Assembly: GCF_002931055.1 (NCBI RefSeq)
Contig: NZ_PSXX01000012.1
Span: 1 to 64,000, forward strand
Direction: 5' to 3'
Source of the DNA: Pseudoclavibacter sp. AY1H1
GTDB taxonomy: Bacteria; Actinomycetota; Actinomycetes; Actinomycetales; Microbacteriaceae
DNA: 64,000 nt
Under the pieces are notes generated by a model. That model was not told the DNA's origin. It saw only the letters and a program-made list of their open reading frames with translations, and did not search any database. A program made the translations under genes and the position numbers. Shown here one piece after another: positions 14,526 through 25,078 of this stretch (positions within the stretch are counted from its first letter, which is position 1; each line of letters begins with the position of its first letter).

Positions 14526-15053
14526 CTAGCCCTCGTTCTGCTGGCGGGAGTCGACGGAGATCTCGAAGCGGACCTCGTCGCTGCGGCTGCCCATGCGCGC
14601 GGACTGCTGCAGGCCGACCTCGTCCTCGGCGTCGACCAGCCACGAGATGGCGTCGAATCCGCGCTTCGCGGCCGCGGCGAACACCGCGCCGAGGAGCTCC
14701 TCGTTGACGGCCGCCCGGTTCGAGTCGGCGCCCGAGTACTTCGCCTCGATGTTCAGCACGGTGCGCGCACCGCGGATGTCGAGGCGCTCACGGAACAGCA
14801 CGTAGCCGCGGGGCTCGCCCTCGACGAACGCGATCATGCCCTCGAGGTTGCCCGTCTTGCTGGCGACGTGGCGCCACACGCCGAGCGCGCGCCCGTCGTT
14901 CGAGCTCTCGCCCAGCGCATCCACGTGCTGCGCGAAGAGCGGCTGCCAGACGAAGTAGTCGGTCGGGCCCATGGCCCTGACCTCGATGCTGGGACGCGCC
15001 GCGGCGCGGTCCCGCGTTCGCTTGCGGGGCTTGGCCTTTTCAGGAACTGTCAT
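14526..15053 (-). CDS. GNAT-like acetyltransferase-fold protein
   Basis: The ATG at 15053 (MTVPEKAKPRKRTRD) has a GAGGAG ribosome binding site about 11 nt upstream; the frame upstream of it overlaps the valS 3' end without signals. It gives 175 residues. After a basic leader, the sequence DYFVWQPLFAQHVDAL, GMIAFVEGEPRGYVLFRERLD, VLNIEAKYSGADSNRAAVNEELLGAVFAAAAKRGF and SARMGSRSDEVRFEI has the order of beta strands and helices of GNAT proteins, though the Q/R-x-x-G-x-G/A loop is not obvious. Enzymatic activity is therefore uncertain. It lies 67 bp downstream of valS and is coupled to the acidic protein after it. Confidence 0.65.
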   Translation of the reverse strand: MTVPEKAKPRKRTRDRAAARPSIEVRAMGPTDYFVWQPLFAQHVDALGESSNDGRALGVWRHVASKTGNLEGMIAFVEGEPRGYVLFRERLDIRGARTVLNIEAKYSGADSNRAAVNEELLGAVFAAAAKRGFDAISWLVDAEDEVGLQQSARMGSRSDEVRFEISVDSRQQNEG

Positions 15054-15120
15054 GCCGGCCCTGACTCCTCTTCTGTCACTGACGTCGCTGCTGCACTCAG
15101 ACTTGGGGGGAACCCCCAGC

Positions 15121-17748
15121 CTACGACGACGCTTCGGTCTGCGGGACGACGAGCAGCTCGATATCCCGGACCTCGAGCGCCTCGGCGACCTCGAAGTCGA
15201 GCTGCTCGATGCGACCGACGTGGCGGAGATCCGCGGAAGCGAGGCGAAGCAGCGCCACCGACTCCTCGGGTGCCGCGATGACCGCACTCGCCACTGGCGT
15301 CTTCTGGGAAGCCTTCGCCGCGGTCTTCGCGCCGCGGATGCTCGTGAGGGCCGTGCTTGTCAGTGCGAGGAGCGCGCCGTCCTGGTCGCCGGCCGCCGCG
15401 AGGTCCGCCGACGTCGGCCAGGCCGCCGTGTGCAGCTCGGAGTCGTGCCACCACGACCACGACTCGGCGGTCGCGAAGGGGATGAACGGGGCGAAGAGGC
15501 GCTGGAGCACGTCGATTGCCGAGCGCATGGCGGTGACGGCCGAGGCCTGAGCCGCGGCGTCCTCGCCGGCGCCGTACGCGCGCTCCTTCACGAGCTCGAG
15601 GTAGTCGTCGCAGAACGTCCAGAAGAACGTCTCGGTGACCTCGAGCGCGCGAGCGTGGTTGTAGTCGGAGAACGCCTTCGTCGCCTCGCCGACGACGCGG
15701 TTCAGCTCGGCGAGCATCGAGCGGTCGAGCGGCTCCGTGACCTCGCCGACGTGGTCGCCGTAGCCCAGCACGAGCTTCGACGCGTTGAGCACCTTGATCG
15801 CGAGGCGGCGGCCGATCTTGATCTGCGTCGGGTTCTTCGGGTCGAACGCCGCGTCGGTGCCGAGGCGGCTGGAGGCCGCCCAGTAGCGGACGGCGTCGGA
15901 GCCGTGCGCCTGGAGCATGTCGGCGGGCGTGACGACGTTGCCCTTCGACTTCGACATCTTCTTGCGGTCGGGGTCGACGATGAAGCCGGAGATCGTGGCG
16001 TTCGACCAGGGGGCGACGCCGTGCTCGAGCTGCGCGCGCAGCACGGTCGAGAAGAGCCACGTGCGGATGATGTCCTGGCCCTGCGGGCGCAGGTCGTAGG
16101 GGAAGACGAGACCGAAGAGCTCCTCGTCGGACTCCCATCCGCCAGCGAGCTGCGGGGTGAGGGAGGAGGTCATCCAGGTGTCCATGACGTCGACCTCGCC
16201 GAGGAAGCCGCCAGCTTCGCCCCGCTGCGCCTCGGTGTAGCCGTTCGGGACGTCGGAGGACGGGTCGACGGGCAGCTGTGACGCATCCGGGGTGATGGGC
16301 GACTCGTACTGCACCTCGCCGTCGGCGTCGATGGGGTACCAGACGGGGATGGGCACGCCGAAGAAGCGCTGGCGCGAGATCAGCCAGTCGCCGGAGAGGC
16401 CCTCGACCCAGTTCTCGTAGCGCACGCGCATGAAGTCGGGCCAGAAGGAGATCTCGCGGCCGAGCTCGATGAGGCGGGCCTTGAGGTCGACGTCGGTCGC
16501 GCCGTTCTTCACGTACCACTGGCGGGTGGAGACGATCTCGAGCGGGCGGTCGCCCTTCTCGAAGAACTTCACGGGGTGCTGGATGGGCTTGGGGTCGCCG
16601 ACCAGGTCGCCGGACGCCTGGAGGAGCTCGACGACGGCCTTCTTGGCGCTGAACACGGTCTTGCCGGCGAGCTCGGCGTACGCGGCCTTGCCCGCCTCGC
16701 TCGTGATGGCCTCGGGGGCATCCGCGATGAGGCGGCCGTCCTTGCCGAGCACGGTGCGGTTCGGGAGCTTCAGCTCACGCCACCACACGACGTCGGTGAC
16801 GTCGCCGAACGTGCAGATCATGGCGATTCCGCTGCCCTTGTCCTTCTGGGCGAGCGGATGCGCGAGCACGGGCACCTCGACACCGAACAGGGGCGTAGTG
16901 ACGGTCGTGCCGAAGAGCGGCTGGTAGCGCTCGTCGTCGGGGTGCGCGACCAGGGCCACACACGCCGGGAGGAGTTCGGGGCGCGTCGTCTCGATGAAGA
17001 TCGGCTCGCCGCCCTCGCGGGCGAAGCCGATGCGGTGGTAGGCGCCCGGCTGCTCGCGGTCTTCGAGTTCGGCCTGCGCGACGGCCGTGCGGAAGGTGAT
17101 GTCCCACAGCGTCGGCGCCTGGTCCTGGTAGGCCTCGCCGCGCTCGAGGTTGCGGAGGAACCCGAGCTGGCTCTTGCGGCGCGAGGAGTCGTCGATCGTG
17201 CGGTAGCTCTGCGTCCAGTCGACCGAGAGGCCGAGCTGGCGCCAGAGCTCCTCGAAGGCCTTCTCGTCCTCGATGGTGAGCTGCTCGCACAGTTCGATGA
17301 AGTTGCGGCGCGAGATGGGCTGCTGGTCGGCGGCCTTGATGCTCTTGCCGTCGCCACCCTCGTGCGGCGGCGTGAAGTCGGCCTCGTAGGGGAGCGACGG
17401 GTCGCAGCGCACGCCGTAGTAGTTCTGCACGCGTCGCTCGGTGGGGAGGCCGTTGTCGTCCCAGCCCATCGGGTAGAAGACGCGCTTGCCGCTCATGCGC
17501 TGGAAGCGCGCGACGACGTCGGTGTGCGTGTACGAGAAGACGTGGCCGACGTGGAGCGAGCCAGACGCCGTGGGGGGAGGCGTGTCGATCGAGTAGATGT
17601 CGCCTCGAGTCGCGCCTTCGCGGTTGAAGTGGTAGGTGCCGGAGTCCTCCCAGCGCTCACCCCACTTGACTTCGAGGCCCTCGAGGACGGGCTTGTCAGG
17701 AATGCCCTGAGTTGAGGAAGAAGAAGGAACTGAGGGCGAGCTGGACAT
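15121..17748 (-). CDS. valS: Valine--tRNA ligase
   Basis: An 875-residue class I aminoacyl-tRNA synthetase that charges tRNA-Val and edits Thr-tRNA-Val. The HIGH-equivalent is PTASGSLHVGHVFSYTHTD and the KMSKS loop is DRKKMSKSKGNVV; the central CP1 editing domain with TTRPELLPACVALVAHPDD lies between them. Residues WDDNGLPTERRVQNYYGV and the lack of a long C-terminal coiled coil mark the shorter ValS type found in several actinobacteria. The start MSSSPSVPSSSS at 17748 was preferred to the in-frame ATG at 17805. No T-box precedes it, unlike ileS at 33534. Confidence 0.97.
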   Translation of the reverse strand: MSSSPSVPSSSSTQGIPDKPVLEGLEVKWGERWEDSGTYHFNREGATRGDIYSIDTPPPTASGSLHVGHVFSYTHTDVVARFQRMSGKRVFYPMGWDDNGLPTERRVQNYYGVRCDPSLPYEADFTPPHEGGDGKSIKAADQQPISRRNFIELCEQLTIEDEKAFEELWRQLGLSVDWTQSYRTIDDSSRRKSQLGFLRNLERGEAYQDQAPTLWDITFRTAVAQAELEDREQPGAYHRIGFAREGGEPIFIETTRPELLPACVALVAHPDDERYQPLFGTTVTTPLFGVEVPVLAHPLAQKDKGSGIAMICTFGDVTDVVWWRELKLPNRTVLGKDGRLIADAPEAITSEAGKAAYAELAGKTVFSAKKAVVELLQASGDLVGDPKPIQHPVKFFEKGDRPLEIVSTRQWYVKNGATDVDLKARLIELGREISFWPDFMRVRYENWVEGLSGDWLISRQRFFGVPIPVWYPIDADGEVQYESPITPDASQLPVDPSSDVPNGYTEAQRGEAGGFLGEVDVMDTWMTSSLTPQLAGGWESDEELFGLVFPYDLRPQGQDIIRTWLFSTVLRAQLEHGVAPWSNATISGFIVDPDRKKMSKSKGNVVTPADMLQAHGSDAVRYWAASSRLGTDAAFDPKNPTQIKIGRRLAIKVLNASKLVLGYGDHVGEVTEPLDRSMLAELNRVVGEATKAFSDYNHARALEVTETFFWTFCDDYLELVKERAYGAGEDAAAQASAVTAMRSAIDVLQRLFAPFIPFATAESWSWWHDSELHTAAWPTSADLAAAGDQDGALLALTSTALTSIRGAKTAAKASQKTPVASAVIAAPEESVALLRLASADLRHVGRIEQLDFEVAEALEVRDIELLVVPQTEASS

Positions 17749-17868
17749 GCACACTCCGTGTCGATGTTGGCGGCACCGAGTCTGGGGTGCCTGTTGTGAA
17801 CCCATCCAGGGTAGCGGCTCCAGGGGTGTCGCGGGTTGCCGGGCGGGTCGCGTGCGAGGGCAAGGAAA

Positions 17869-17898
17869 AGCCCCTCAGGGGCGCATCCTTGAGGGGCT
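17869..17898 (-). terminator. Rho-independent terminator after pckG
   Basis: On the minus strand AGCCCCTCA (17898-17890) pairs with TGAGGGGCT (17877-17869) around a 12-nt loop and is followed directly by TTTT. It lies between pckG and valS and should separate their transcripts. Confidence 0.75.
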
Positions 17899-17939
17899 CA
17901 GCTGCGAACACAGGGGTTCGAGCTGCCAGGAGTTGTGCG

Positions 17940-17966
17940 CCCCTCCGCGCCACGCGCGCGCGGAGG
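17940..17966 (-). terminator. GC-rich stem-loop just downstream of pckG
   Basis: CCCCTCCGCGC (17940-17950) and GCGCGGAGGGG (17956-17966) form a perfect 11-bp stem with a 5-nt loop, extended by TGTG/CACA outside. No T-tract; together with the hairpin at 17869-17898 it gives a tandem 3'-end structure for pckG. Confidence 0.55.
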
Positions 17967-18012
17967 GGCACAGCTTGCGGCGAGTGGTCGGAGTCCCGCT
18001 CGCCGCCGTCTT

Positions 18013-19887
<1,875 letters not shown>

Positions 19888-20052
19888 TTCGATGCTGCTT
19901 TCACGGTTCTGCATGCGAGCTGTCTCCGTCTCGCATACGTGCATGGCGTCGTACACCCAGTGTTGACCTGCGCCGGACGCCCCGGGATGGAGATTGGCCG
20001 AGAAAAATGGCAAAATTTCACACATCAGCAATTCAGATGCCCGGAGGCACCC
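19888..20052. promoter_or_regulatory. Divergent control region pckG / RamB-like regulator
   Basis: A 165-bp divergent intergenic region with a locally AT-rich core around 20001-20040 (GAGAAAAATGGCAAAATTTC). The AAATTTTGCC-like element on the minus strand loosely resembles the TTTGCAAA cores bound by RamB in Corynebacterium, but the match is not exact, so no operator is claimed. Confidence 0.4.
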
Positions 20053-21570
20053 ATGAGCGGACTCGGTCCTTTCCCCGCTGCGCAAAAATCGACAGCAACC
20101 ACAGGGAAAGGCGGCGCAGTGGATTCCCTCCTGCTCGGGCGGCGCATCCGCTACTACCGCAAGGAGCGCTCGCTCACGCTCGAAGCGCTCGGCGAGAAGA
20201 CCGGGCTGCTCGCCAGCCAGCTCTCGCTCATCGAGAACGGCAAGCGCGAGCCGAAGCTCTCCGTGCTGCAGCAGCTCGCCGAGGTGTTCGACGTCGACCT
20301 GAGCGAGATGCTCGCCAACACGCCGCCGGATGATCGCTCCCGCCTCGAGATCGAGCTCGAGCGCGCGCAGACCTCGACCGTCTACCAGGAGCTCGGGCTC
20401 CCGCGCATCCCCTCGACGAAGTCGCTCTCCGACGAGGTGCTGCGCGCCCTCACCGGCATGCACAGCGAGATCGTGCGCCGCCGGACCGAGGCGAGCGCGA
20501 CGCCCGAGGAGGCGCGCCGCGCCAACACCGAGCTGCGGCTCGCGATGCGCGCCCACGACAACTACATGCCCGACCTCGACAAGCTCGCCGACGAGCTGCT
20601 CAGCAGAGTGGACCACACGCGCGGCGCCCTCATGCACCACTCGGTCGGCAAGATGGCCGACCACCTCGGGTTCCAGCTCATCTACGTCAACGACCTGCCC
20701 AGGTCCACGCGCTCCATCACCGACCTGGAGAACGGTCGCATCTACCTGCCGCCAGCCTCCATCCCCGGCGGGCACGGGCTGCGCGCGATGGCGCTGCAGG
20801 CGATGGCGCACCGGGTGCTCGGCCACCGCCGCCCCGAGGACTACGCCGACTTCCTGCGCCAGCGCCTCGAGATCAATTACTTCGCGGCGGCCTGCCTCAT
20901 GCCGGAGGCGCGCTCGGTCGCGTTCCTCCGCGACGCGAAGGAGCGCCGCGACATGGCCGTCGAGGACTTCCGGGACGCGTTCGGCGTGACCCACGAAGCC
21001 GCCGCCCTGCGCATGACGAACCTGCTCACCTCGCACCTCGACATCAAGCTGCACTTCCTGCGCGTCGACGACAAGGGTTCCATCTCGAAGGCCTACGAGA
21101 ACGACTCCCTCCCGCTCCCGCAGGACGTCACCGGCTCCGTCGAGGGCCAGTTCGTGTGCCGGAAGTTCTCGGCCGTGAGCGCCCTCGCCCGGACGAACCG
21201 GACCACGGAGACCTACCAGTACACCGACACCCCTGCCGGCACGTTCTGGTGCTCCACCCAGACGGGGCACGCCGACGCCGGCGAGTTCTCCATCACGATC
21301 GGCGTGCCGTTCGACGAGGCCCGCTGGTTCCGCGGGCGCGACACGAAGCAGCGCGCATCGTCGACCTGCCCCGACGGTGCGTGCTGCCGCACGCCGGGGG
21401 CTGAGCTCAGCGAGCGCTGGTCGGCGAAGGCCTGGCCGAGTGCCCGAGTGCACGCGCACGTGTTCTCGCCCCTCCCGACGGGCGACTTCCCCGGCGTCGA
21501 CCAGCGCGAGGTGTTCGAGTTCCTCGAGCGCCACGACATCGACGCGGACACGGCGACCGCCGACGCGTAG
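20053..21570 (+). CDS. RamB-like XRE-family regulator of carbon metabolism
   Basis: The ATG at 20053 has GGAGGCACCC just before it and gives 505 residues. The N-terminus has an XRE helix-turn-helix ([39 protein letters not shown], about 28-68). The middle contains an IrrE-like/short-chain-acyl sensor region ([30 protein letters not shown]), and the C-terminus is cysteine-containing ([26 protein letters not shown]). This is the architecture of RamB/Rv0465c proteins, which control acetate and glyoxylate-cycle genes. Divergent placement from pckG fits control of gluconeogenesis. The specific target is inferred from location only. Confidence 0.8.
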   Translation: MSGLGPFPAAQKSTATTGKGGAVDSLLLGRRIRYYRKERSLTLEALGEKTGLLASQLSLIENGKREPKLSVLQQLAEVFDVDLSEMLANTPPDDRSRLEIELERAQTSTVYQELGLPRIPSTKSLSDEVLRALTGMHSEIVRRRTEASATPEEARRANTELRLAMRAHDNYMPDLDKLADELLSRVDHTRGALMHHSVGKMADHLGFQLIYVNDLPRSTRSITDLENGRIYLPPASIPGGHGLRAMALQAMAHRVLGHRRPEDYADFLRQRLEINYFAAACLMPEARSVAFLRDAKERRDMAVEDFRDAFGVTHEAAALRMTNLLTSHLDIKLHFLRVDDKGSISKAYENDSLPLPQDVTGSVEGQFVCRKFSAVSALARTNRTTETYQYTDTPAGTFWCSTQTGHADAGEFSITIGVPFDEARWFRGRDTKQRASSTCPDGACCRTPGAELSERWSAKAWPSARVHAHVFSPLPTGDFPGVDQREVFEFLERHDIDADTATADA

Positions 21571-21603
21571 CCGGGAGCCGGGCTGGGAGTCGGGACCCGG
21601 TGC

Positions 21604-22140
21604 TCAGTCAGCGCCGTCGGCGCCTGGAACCAGATCACCCGTGCGCGCGTCCCGAAGCTCCACCCGCGTGAGCTGCCCGGCATCCACCCGCACGGTCAGG
21701 TAGGTGACCCGCGGCTGTCGGCGACGGTCGGTGGGGGAGCCGGGATTGAGGAGGCGCAGCCCGGTGGGGGTGGTCGTGTCCCACGGGATGTGGCTGTGCC
21801 CGAAGACCAGCACGTCGGTGTCGGGGAAGAGCGTGTCCATGCGGCGCTCCCGCCCCGCCTTCTGCCCGGTCTCGTGGGTCATCGCGAAGCGGACGCCATC
21901 GAGTTCGACGCGGGCGACCTCCGGCAGGCGCTCTCGCAGTTCCGGGCCATCGTTGTTGCCCCACACGCCGACCATCCTGCGCGCCCGAGCCTGCAGCGCA
22001 TCGAGCGTGTCGCTGTCGACCCAGTCACCGGCATGGAAGACCACGTCCGCGCGTTCGATCGCCCGCCAGAGCACCTCCGGGAGTGCCTGAGCGCGCTTCG
22101 GGAGGTGGGTGTCGGCGATGATCACGACGTCCAGAGTCAT
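21604..22140 (-). CDS. YfcE/MJ0936-type metallophosphoesterase
   Basis: A 178-residue phosphodiesterase of the calcineurin-like superfamily. Metal-binding motifs appear in order: VVIIADTHL (D-x-H), VVFHAGDWVD (GD), VGVWGNNDG (GN-x-D), MTHETGQ (H), and FGHSHIP (GH-x-H). The size is typical of YfcE-like enzymes that cleave phosphodiesters; the natural substrate is unknown. The frame stays open far upstream but only the ATG at 22140 starts directly at the first motif. It faces the sensor kinase gene across a 129-bp divergent region. Confidence 0.9.
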   Translation of the reverse strand: MTLDVVIIADTHLPKRAQALPEVLWRAIERADVVFHAGDWVDSDTLDALQARARRMVGVWGNNDGPELRERLPEVARVELDGVRFAMTHETGQKAGRERRMDTLFPDTDVLVFGHSHIPWDTTTPTGLRLLNPGSPTDRRRQPRVTYLTVRVDAGQLTRVELRDARTGDLVPGADGAD

Positions 22141-22256
22141 GCGTCCATGCTCGCAGCTGCGCCCGGATTCCTCCCTGTGCGGGCGGAGGGACATCTGGGG
22201 GAAAACCCCCGCTGAGGTGTGAGGGATGCTCCGTGTCGCGGCGAGGCGCGCGACCA

Positions 22257-22262
22257 TAGCGT
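22257..22262 (+). promoter_or_regulatory. -10 hexamer TAGCGT, leaderless start of sensor kinase operon
   Basis: TAGCGT is followed by 7 nt and the ATG at 22270. It suggests that the kinase-regulator-DUF4097 operon is transcribed from the start codon. Confidence 0.45.
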
Positions 22263-22269
22263 TGTGGAC

Positions 22270-23499
22270 ATGAAGAACAACGTCAAGCAGCTGAGTCTGA
22301 CCTCGCTGCACCTCGCCGCCGGCGGCGTCATCGCGCCGCTCCTCCTCTCGCTCATGTTCGGCCTCCTCGGACTCGGCGTCGGACTGCTCTTCGTGCTGGG
22401 CTTCGGCGTCGTCGTCCTCGCTGGCCTCGCGTTCTCGTTCCGCGGCGTCTCCGCCTTCGAGCGGCGCCGGGTGGCGGCCCTCTACGACCGGCCACTCGAC
22501 GACGCCGGGATGCGCCGCTCGCGTCGCCGCGACGGCTGGCGGTTCGTGCTCACGCCGCTCGTGCAGTTCGCCGACGGGGCGAACTGGAAGGCGATGCTGC
22601 ACCTCGTGATCGTCGCGGTGCTCGGAACGCTCTCCCTCGGCGCCCTGCAGCTCGGCGTCTCCGGCGTCTTCGCGCTCTTCTTGCCGCTGCAGAACCGGGA
22701 GACCCTGACCGTCTGGGGCATGGACTTCGCCGTCACCCCGTTCATCGGCCTGCTCATCGGCATCGGCATGCTGCTGGTCGCCGTCGCCCTCATCGTCGCG
22801 TTCGCCTACGTGCAGCGTGCGGCGTCCATCAGCCTCCTCTCCCGTGACCGGGAGCAGCAGCTCGAGGAGGAGGTGCGCGACGCGGGGCGTCGCCGCACCG
22901 TCGCTGTTCGAGGCGCCGCCACGGAGCGCGACCGCATCGAGCGTGACCTGCACGACAGCGTGCAGCCGAGGCTCGTCTCGATCGGCATGACGCTCGGCAT
23001 GGCCAAGCAGAAGCTGAACTCGGATCCCGCCAGGGCTGCCGAGCTCATCGACGAGGCGCACGCCTCGACGAAGGACGCCGTCACCGAGCTGCGGCAGCTG
23101 GCCCGTGGGTTCCAGCCCGCCGTGCTCACCGACCGTGGCCTCGACGCCGCGCTCTCGGGGCTCGCTGCCCGCTCGCACATCCCCGTCGTGCTCGACGCGC
23201 AGCTCCCCGGACGCTGCTCGAAGGATGCGGAGGCCGCCGTCTACTTCGCGGTCGCCGAGTCGCTCGGCAACGCGGCGAAGTACTCCGGTGCGTCGGAGAT
23301 CTCGGTGCAGGTCCGCATGCGCGGCTCGATGCTCTGGGCTCGCATCCAGGACGACGGACATGGAGGGGCACGTCTCGTCCCTGGCGGCGGACTCGACGGG
23401 GTGACCGACCGCATCGAAGCGGCAGGCGGCGCGATCATGATCTCGAGCCCGCCGGAAGGCCCGACGACGATCGAGGTGAGCGTGCCATGCGCATCCTGA
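22270..23499 (+). CDS. Two-component sensor histidine kinase (NarL/DesK-type)
   Basis: The 409-residue protein has an N-terminal membrane sensor region with four hydrophobic helices (about 20-60 and 115-185). A HisKA_3 dimerisation domain follows with RDRIERDLHDSVQ (phospho-acceptor near His228), then a HATPase_c domain with ESLGNAAKYS (N box) and a glycine-rich DDGHGGARLVPGGGL G box. The N-terminus resembles the putative sensor domain seen in actinobacterial cell-envelope kinases. The gene overlaps the response regulator gene by 13 bp and is followed by a DUF4097 membrane protein, so envelope monitoring is a reasonable inference. Confidence 0.92.
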   Translation: MKNNVKQLSLTSLHLAAGGVIAPLLLSLMFGLLGLGVGLLFVLGFGVVVLAGLAFSFRGVSAFERRRVAALYDRPLDDAGMRRSRRRDGWRFVLTPLVQFADGANWKAMLHLVIVAVLGTLSLGALQLGVSGVFALFLPLQNRETLTVWGMDFAVTPFIGLLIGIGMLLVAVALIVAFAYVQRAASISLLSRDREQQLEEEVRDAGRRRTVAVRGAATERDRIERDLHDSVQPRLVSIGMTLGMAKQKLNSDPARAAELIDEAHASTKDAVTELRQLARGFQPAVLTDRGLDAALSGLAARSHIPVVLDAQLPGRCSKDAEAAVYFAVAESLGNAAKYSGASEISVQVRMRGSMLWARIQDDGHGGARLVPGGGLDGVTDRIEAAGGAIMISSPPEGPTTIEVSVPCAS

Positions 23500-24215
23500 T
23501 CTGCGAAGACTCCGCGCTCCTGCGGGAGGGCATCGCCCGCCTGCTCGAGGACGCCGGCCACACCATGGTGGGCATCCTCGCCGACGACGGCAGGCTCGAC
23601 CGGCTCGTCGCCGAGACCGACCCGGAGCTCGTCATCCTCGACGTCCGCCTGCCGCCAGGGTTCACCGACGAGGGCATCCGGGCCGCGCTCCGGCTCCGGG
23701 CCACCGACCCGAGCCTCGCCGTGCTGGTCCTCTCGCAGTACGTGGAGGAGCGGTACGCGTCGGAGCTCATCTCGAGTTCGAGGGGCGGGCTCGGCTACCT
23801 CCTCAAGGACCGGGTCGCCGACGTCGAGCAGTTCCTCGCCGGCGTCGACAGCGTCGCGGCCGGCGGCACGGTGCTCGACCCAGAGGTCGTCGCCCAGCTG
23901 CTCGCCAGGAAGACCAGGGATGCGCGTTTCGAGCGCCTCACGCCCCGCGAGTCCGAGGTGCTCGGGCTCATGGCCGAAGGCCGCTCCAACCACGCGATCG
24001 CCGAGGCGCTCCACGTCAGCTCGGGGAGCGTCGAGAAGCACATCTCGGCAGTCTTCCAGAAGCTCGAGCTCGACCAGGGCGACGGCGGCAACCGCAGGGT
24101 GCTCGCCGTGCTCGCCCACCTCGACGGGCAGGGGCATGCGCCCCGCCCGCAGCCACAGACACACCTCGATGGACAGGGCCTCACCGCCCGCGCCACGAAC
24201 GGAGAACTCCGATGA
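23487..24215 (+). CDS. NarL/LuxR-family response regulator
   Basis: A 242-residue regulator: receiver domain 1-120 with acidic pair ED (7-8), phosphorylated Asp52 in LVILDVRLPP, and Lys in YLLKDRV. The LuxR-type HTH (about 150-205) reads LTPRESEVLGLMAEGRSNHAIAEALHVSSGSVEKHISAVFQKL. The C-terminal tail (about 215-242) is longer than usual. It starts inside the kinase gene and its stop overlaps the next start (ATGA), so all three genes are one coupled operon. It probably controls its own operon. Confidence 0.93.
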   Translation: MRILICEDSALLREGIARLLEDAGHTMVGILADDGRLDRLVAETDPELVILDVRLPPGFTDEGIRAALRLRATDPSLAVLVLSQYVEERYASELISSSRGGLGYLLKDRVADVEQFLAGVDSVAAGGTVLDPEVVAQLLARKTRDARFERLTPRESEVLGLMAEGRSNHAIAEALHVSSGSVEKHISAVFQKLELDQGDGGNRRVLAVLAHLDGQGHAPRPQPQTHLDGQGLTARATNGELR

Positions 24216-25048
24216 CCACGCCAACTCTCGAGCCCGACACCCGCCCAGATGCTGACGGCATCAGCCCGAAGCGATTCGGGTGGATCACCATCACGGTCGC
24301 GATCATCGGCGGCATGGTCGTCGCCGGAACCGTGACCAGCGGATTTTTCGCCAACCTCCGCGACGTCCTGCGCGAGGAGACCACGATCAGCCAGTCGATC
24401 GCCGGCGTCACCTCGCTGCGCGTCGACATCGACTCGGTCGGCTTGGAGATCGAGTTCGGCGATGTCTCGCAGGCCGAGCTGCGTGTGCAGTCGAAGGGGT
24501 TCACGAAGGCCGACGCGTGGCAGCTCGTGACCGAGGGCGGCGAGCTCGTCGTCGAGCGGGTGGGCGGCAGCAGGAACGGCGACGGGTTCGGTGAGGAGGA
24601 GCTCTCGCTGACCCTCCCGGAGAGCCTGGAGGACGGGAAGCTGGACGCGCAGGTCAACGTCACCTCGGGGGCCGCGACCATCGACGGCGACTTCGGGGAC
24701 CTGGTCATCGAGACGAACTCGGGTGCGAGCGACTTCGAGGGGTCGGCTGCCAACCTGAGCCTCACGACGGGGTCTGGCGCTTCCAACATCGACGCCGAGG
24801 TGCCGGGGGATGTGACGCTCGCCGCCAGCTCGGGGGCCCTCAATGCCATCTTCGGGGGAGCGGCCCCGAAGAGCACCGACATCTCCATCGAGTCGGGCTT
24901 CGGAAGCGTCTCGCTGCCGGACGGCACCTACAAGCTCGAGACGGGCTTGAACGAGTCGGGGATGGCGAACGTCAATGTCCGGCAGTCGGACTCCGCCAAG
25001 AACACGCTCTCGGTGTCCGTCGGCTCGGGGTTCCTGACGGTCGAGTAG
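24212..25048 (+). CDS. DUF4097-type membrane-anchored beta-solenoid protein
   Basis: A 278-residue protein with one N-terminal membrane helix (about 25-46) and an extracytoplasmic part made of repeating short beta strands: VNVTSGAATIDGDFGDLVIETNSGASDFEGSAANLSLTTGSGASNIDAEV and similar. The alternating SGA/SGS turns are typical of DUF4097/toastrack-like domains, which often accompany envelope two-component systems. The ATG overlaps the regulator stop by 4 bp. It may act as an accessory sensor or effector of the kinase. Exact role unknown. Confidence 0.75.
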   Translation: MTTPTLEPDTRPDADGISPKRFGWITITVAIIGGMVVAGTVTSGFFANLRDVLREETTISQSIAGVTSLRVDIDSVGLEIEFGDVSQAELRVQSKGFTKADAWQLVTEGGELVVERVGGSRNGDGFGEEELSLTLPESLEDGKLDAQVNVTSGAATIDGDFGDLVIETNSGASDFEGSAANLSLTTGSGASNIDAEVPGDVTLAASSGALNAIFGGAAPKSTDISIESGFGSVSLPDGTYKLETGLNESGMANVNVRQSDSAKNTLSVSVGSGFLTVE

Positions 25049-25078
25049 GCGGTACCGGCGGCGATGCGCCCGGTCGGC

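Noticed and set aside
17749-17868. T-box upstream of valS
   Set aside because: No GGGTGGTACCGCG-like core or valine specifier context was found before valS.
20001-20040. RamB binding site
   Set aside because: The AAATTTTGCC-like element deviates from the known TTTGCAAA core; mentioned only within the control-region entry.
21604-23361. One long minus-strand protein covering the phosphodiesterase and the antisense of the kinase gene
   Set aside because: The upstream part is a low-complexity shadow of the sensor kinase gene; only the ATG at 22140 begins the metallophosphoesterase fold.
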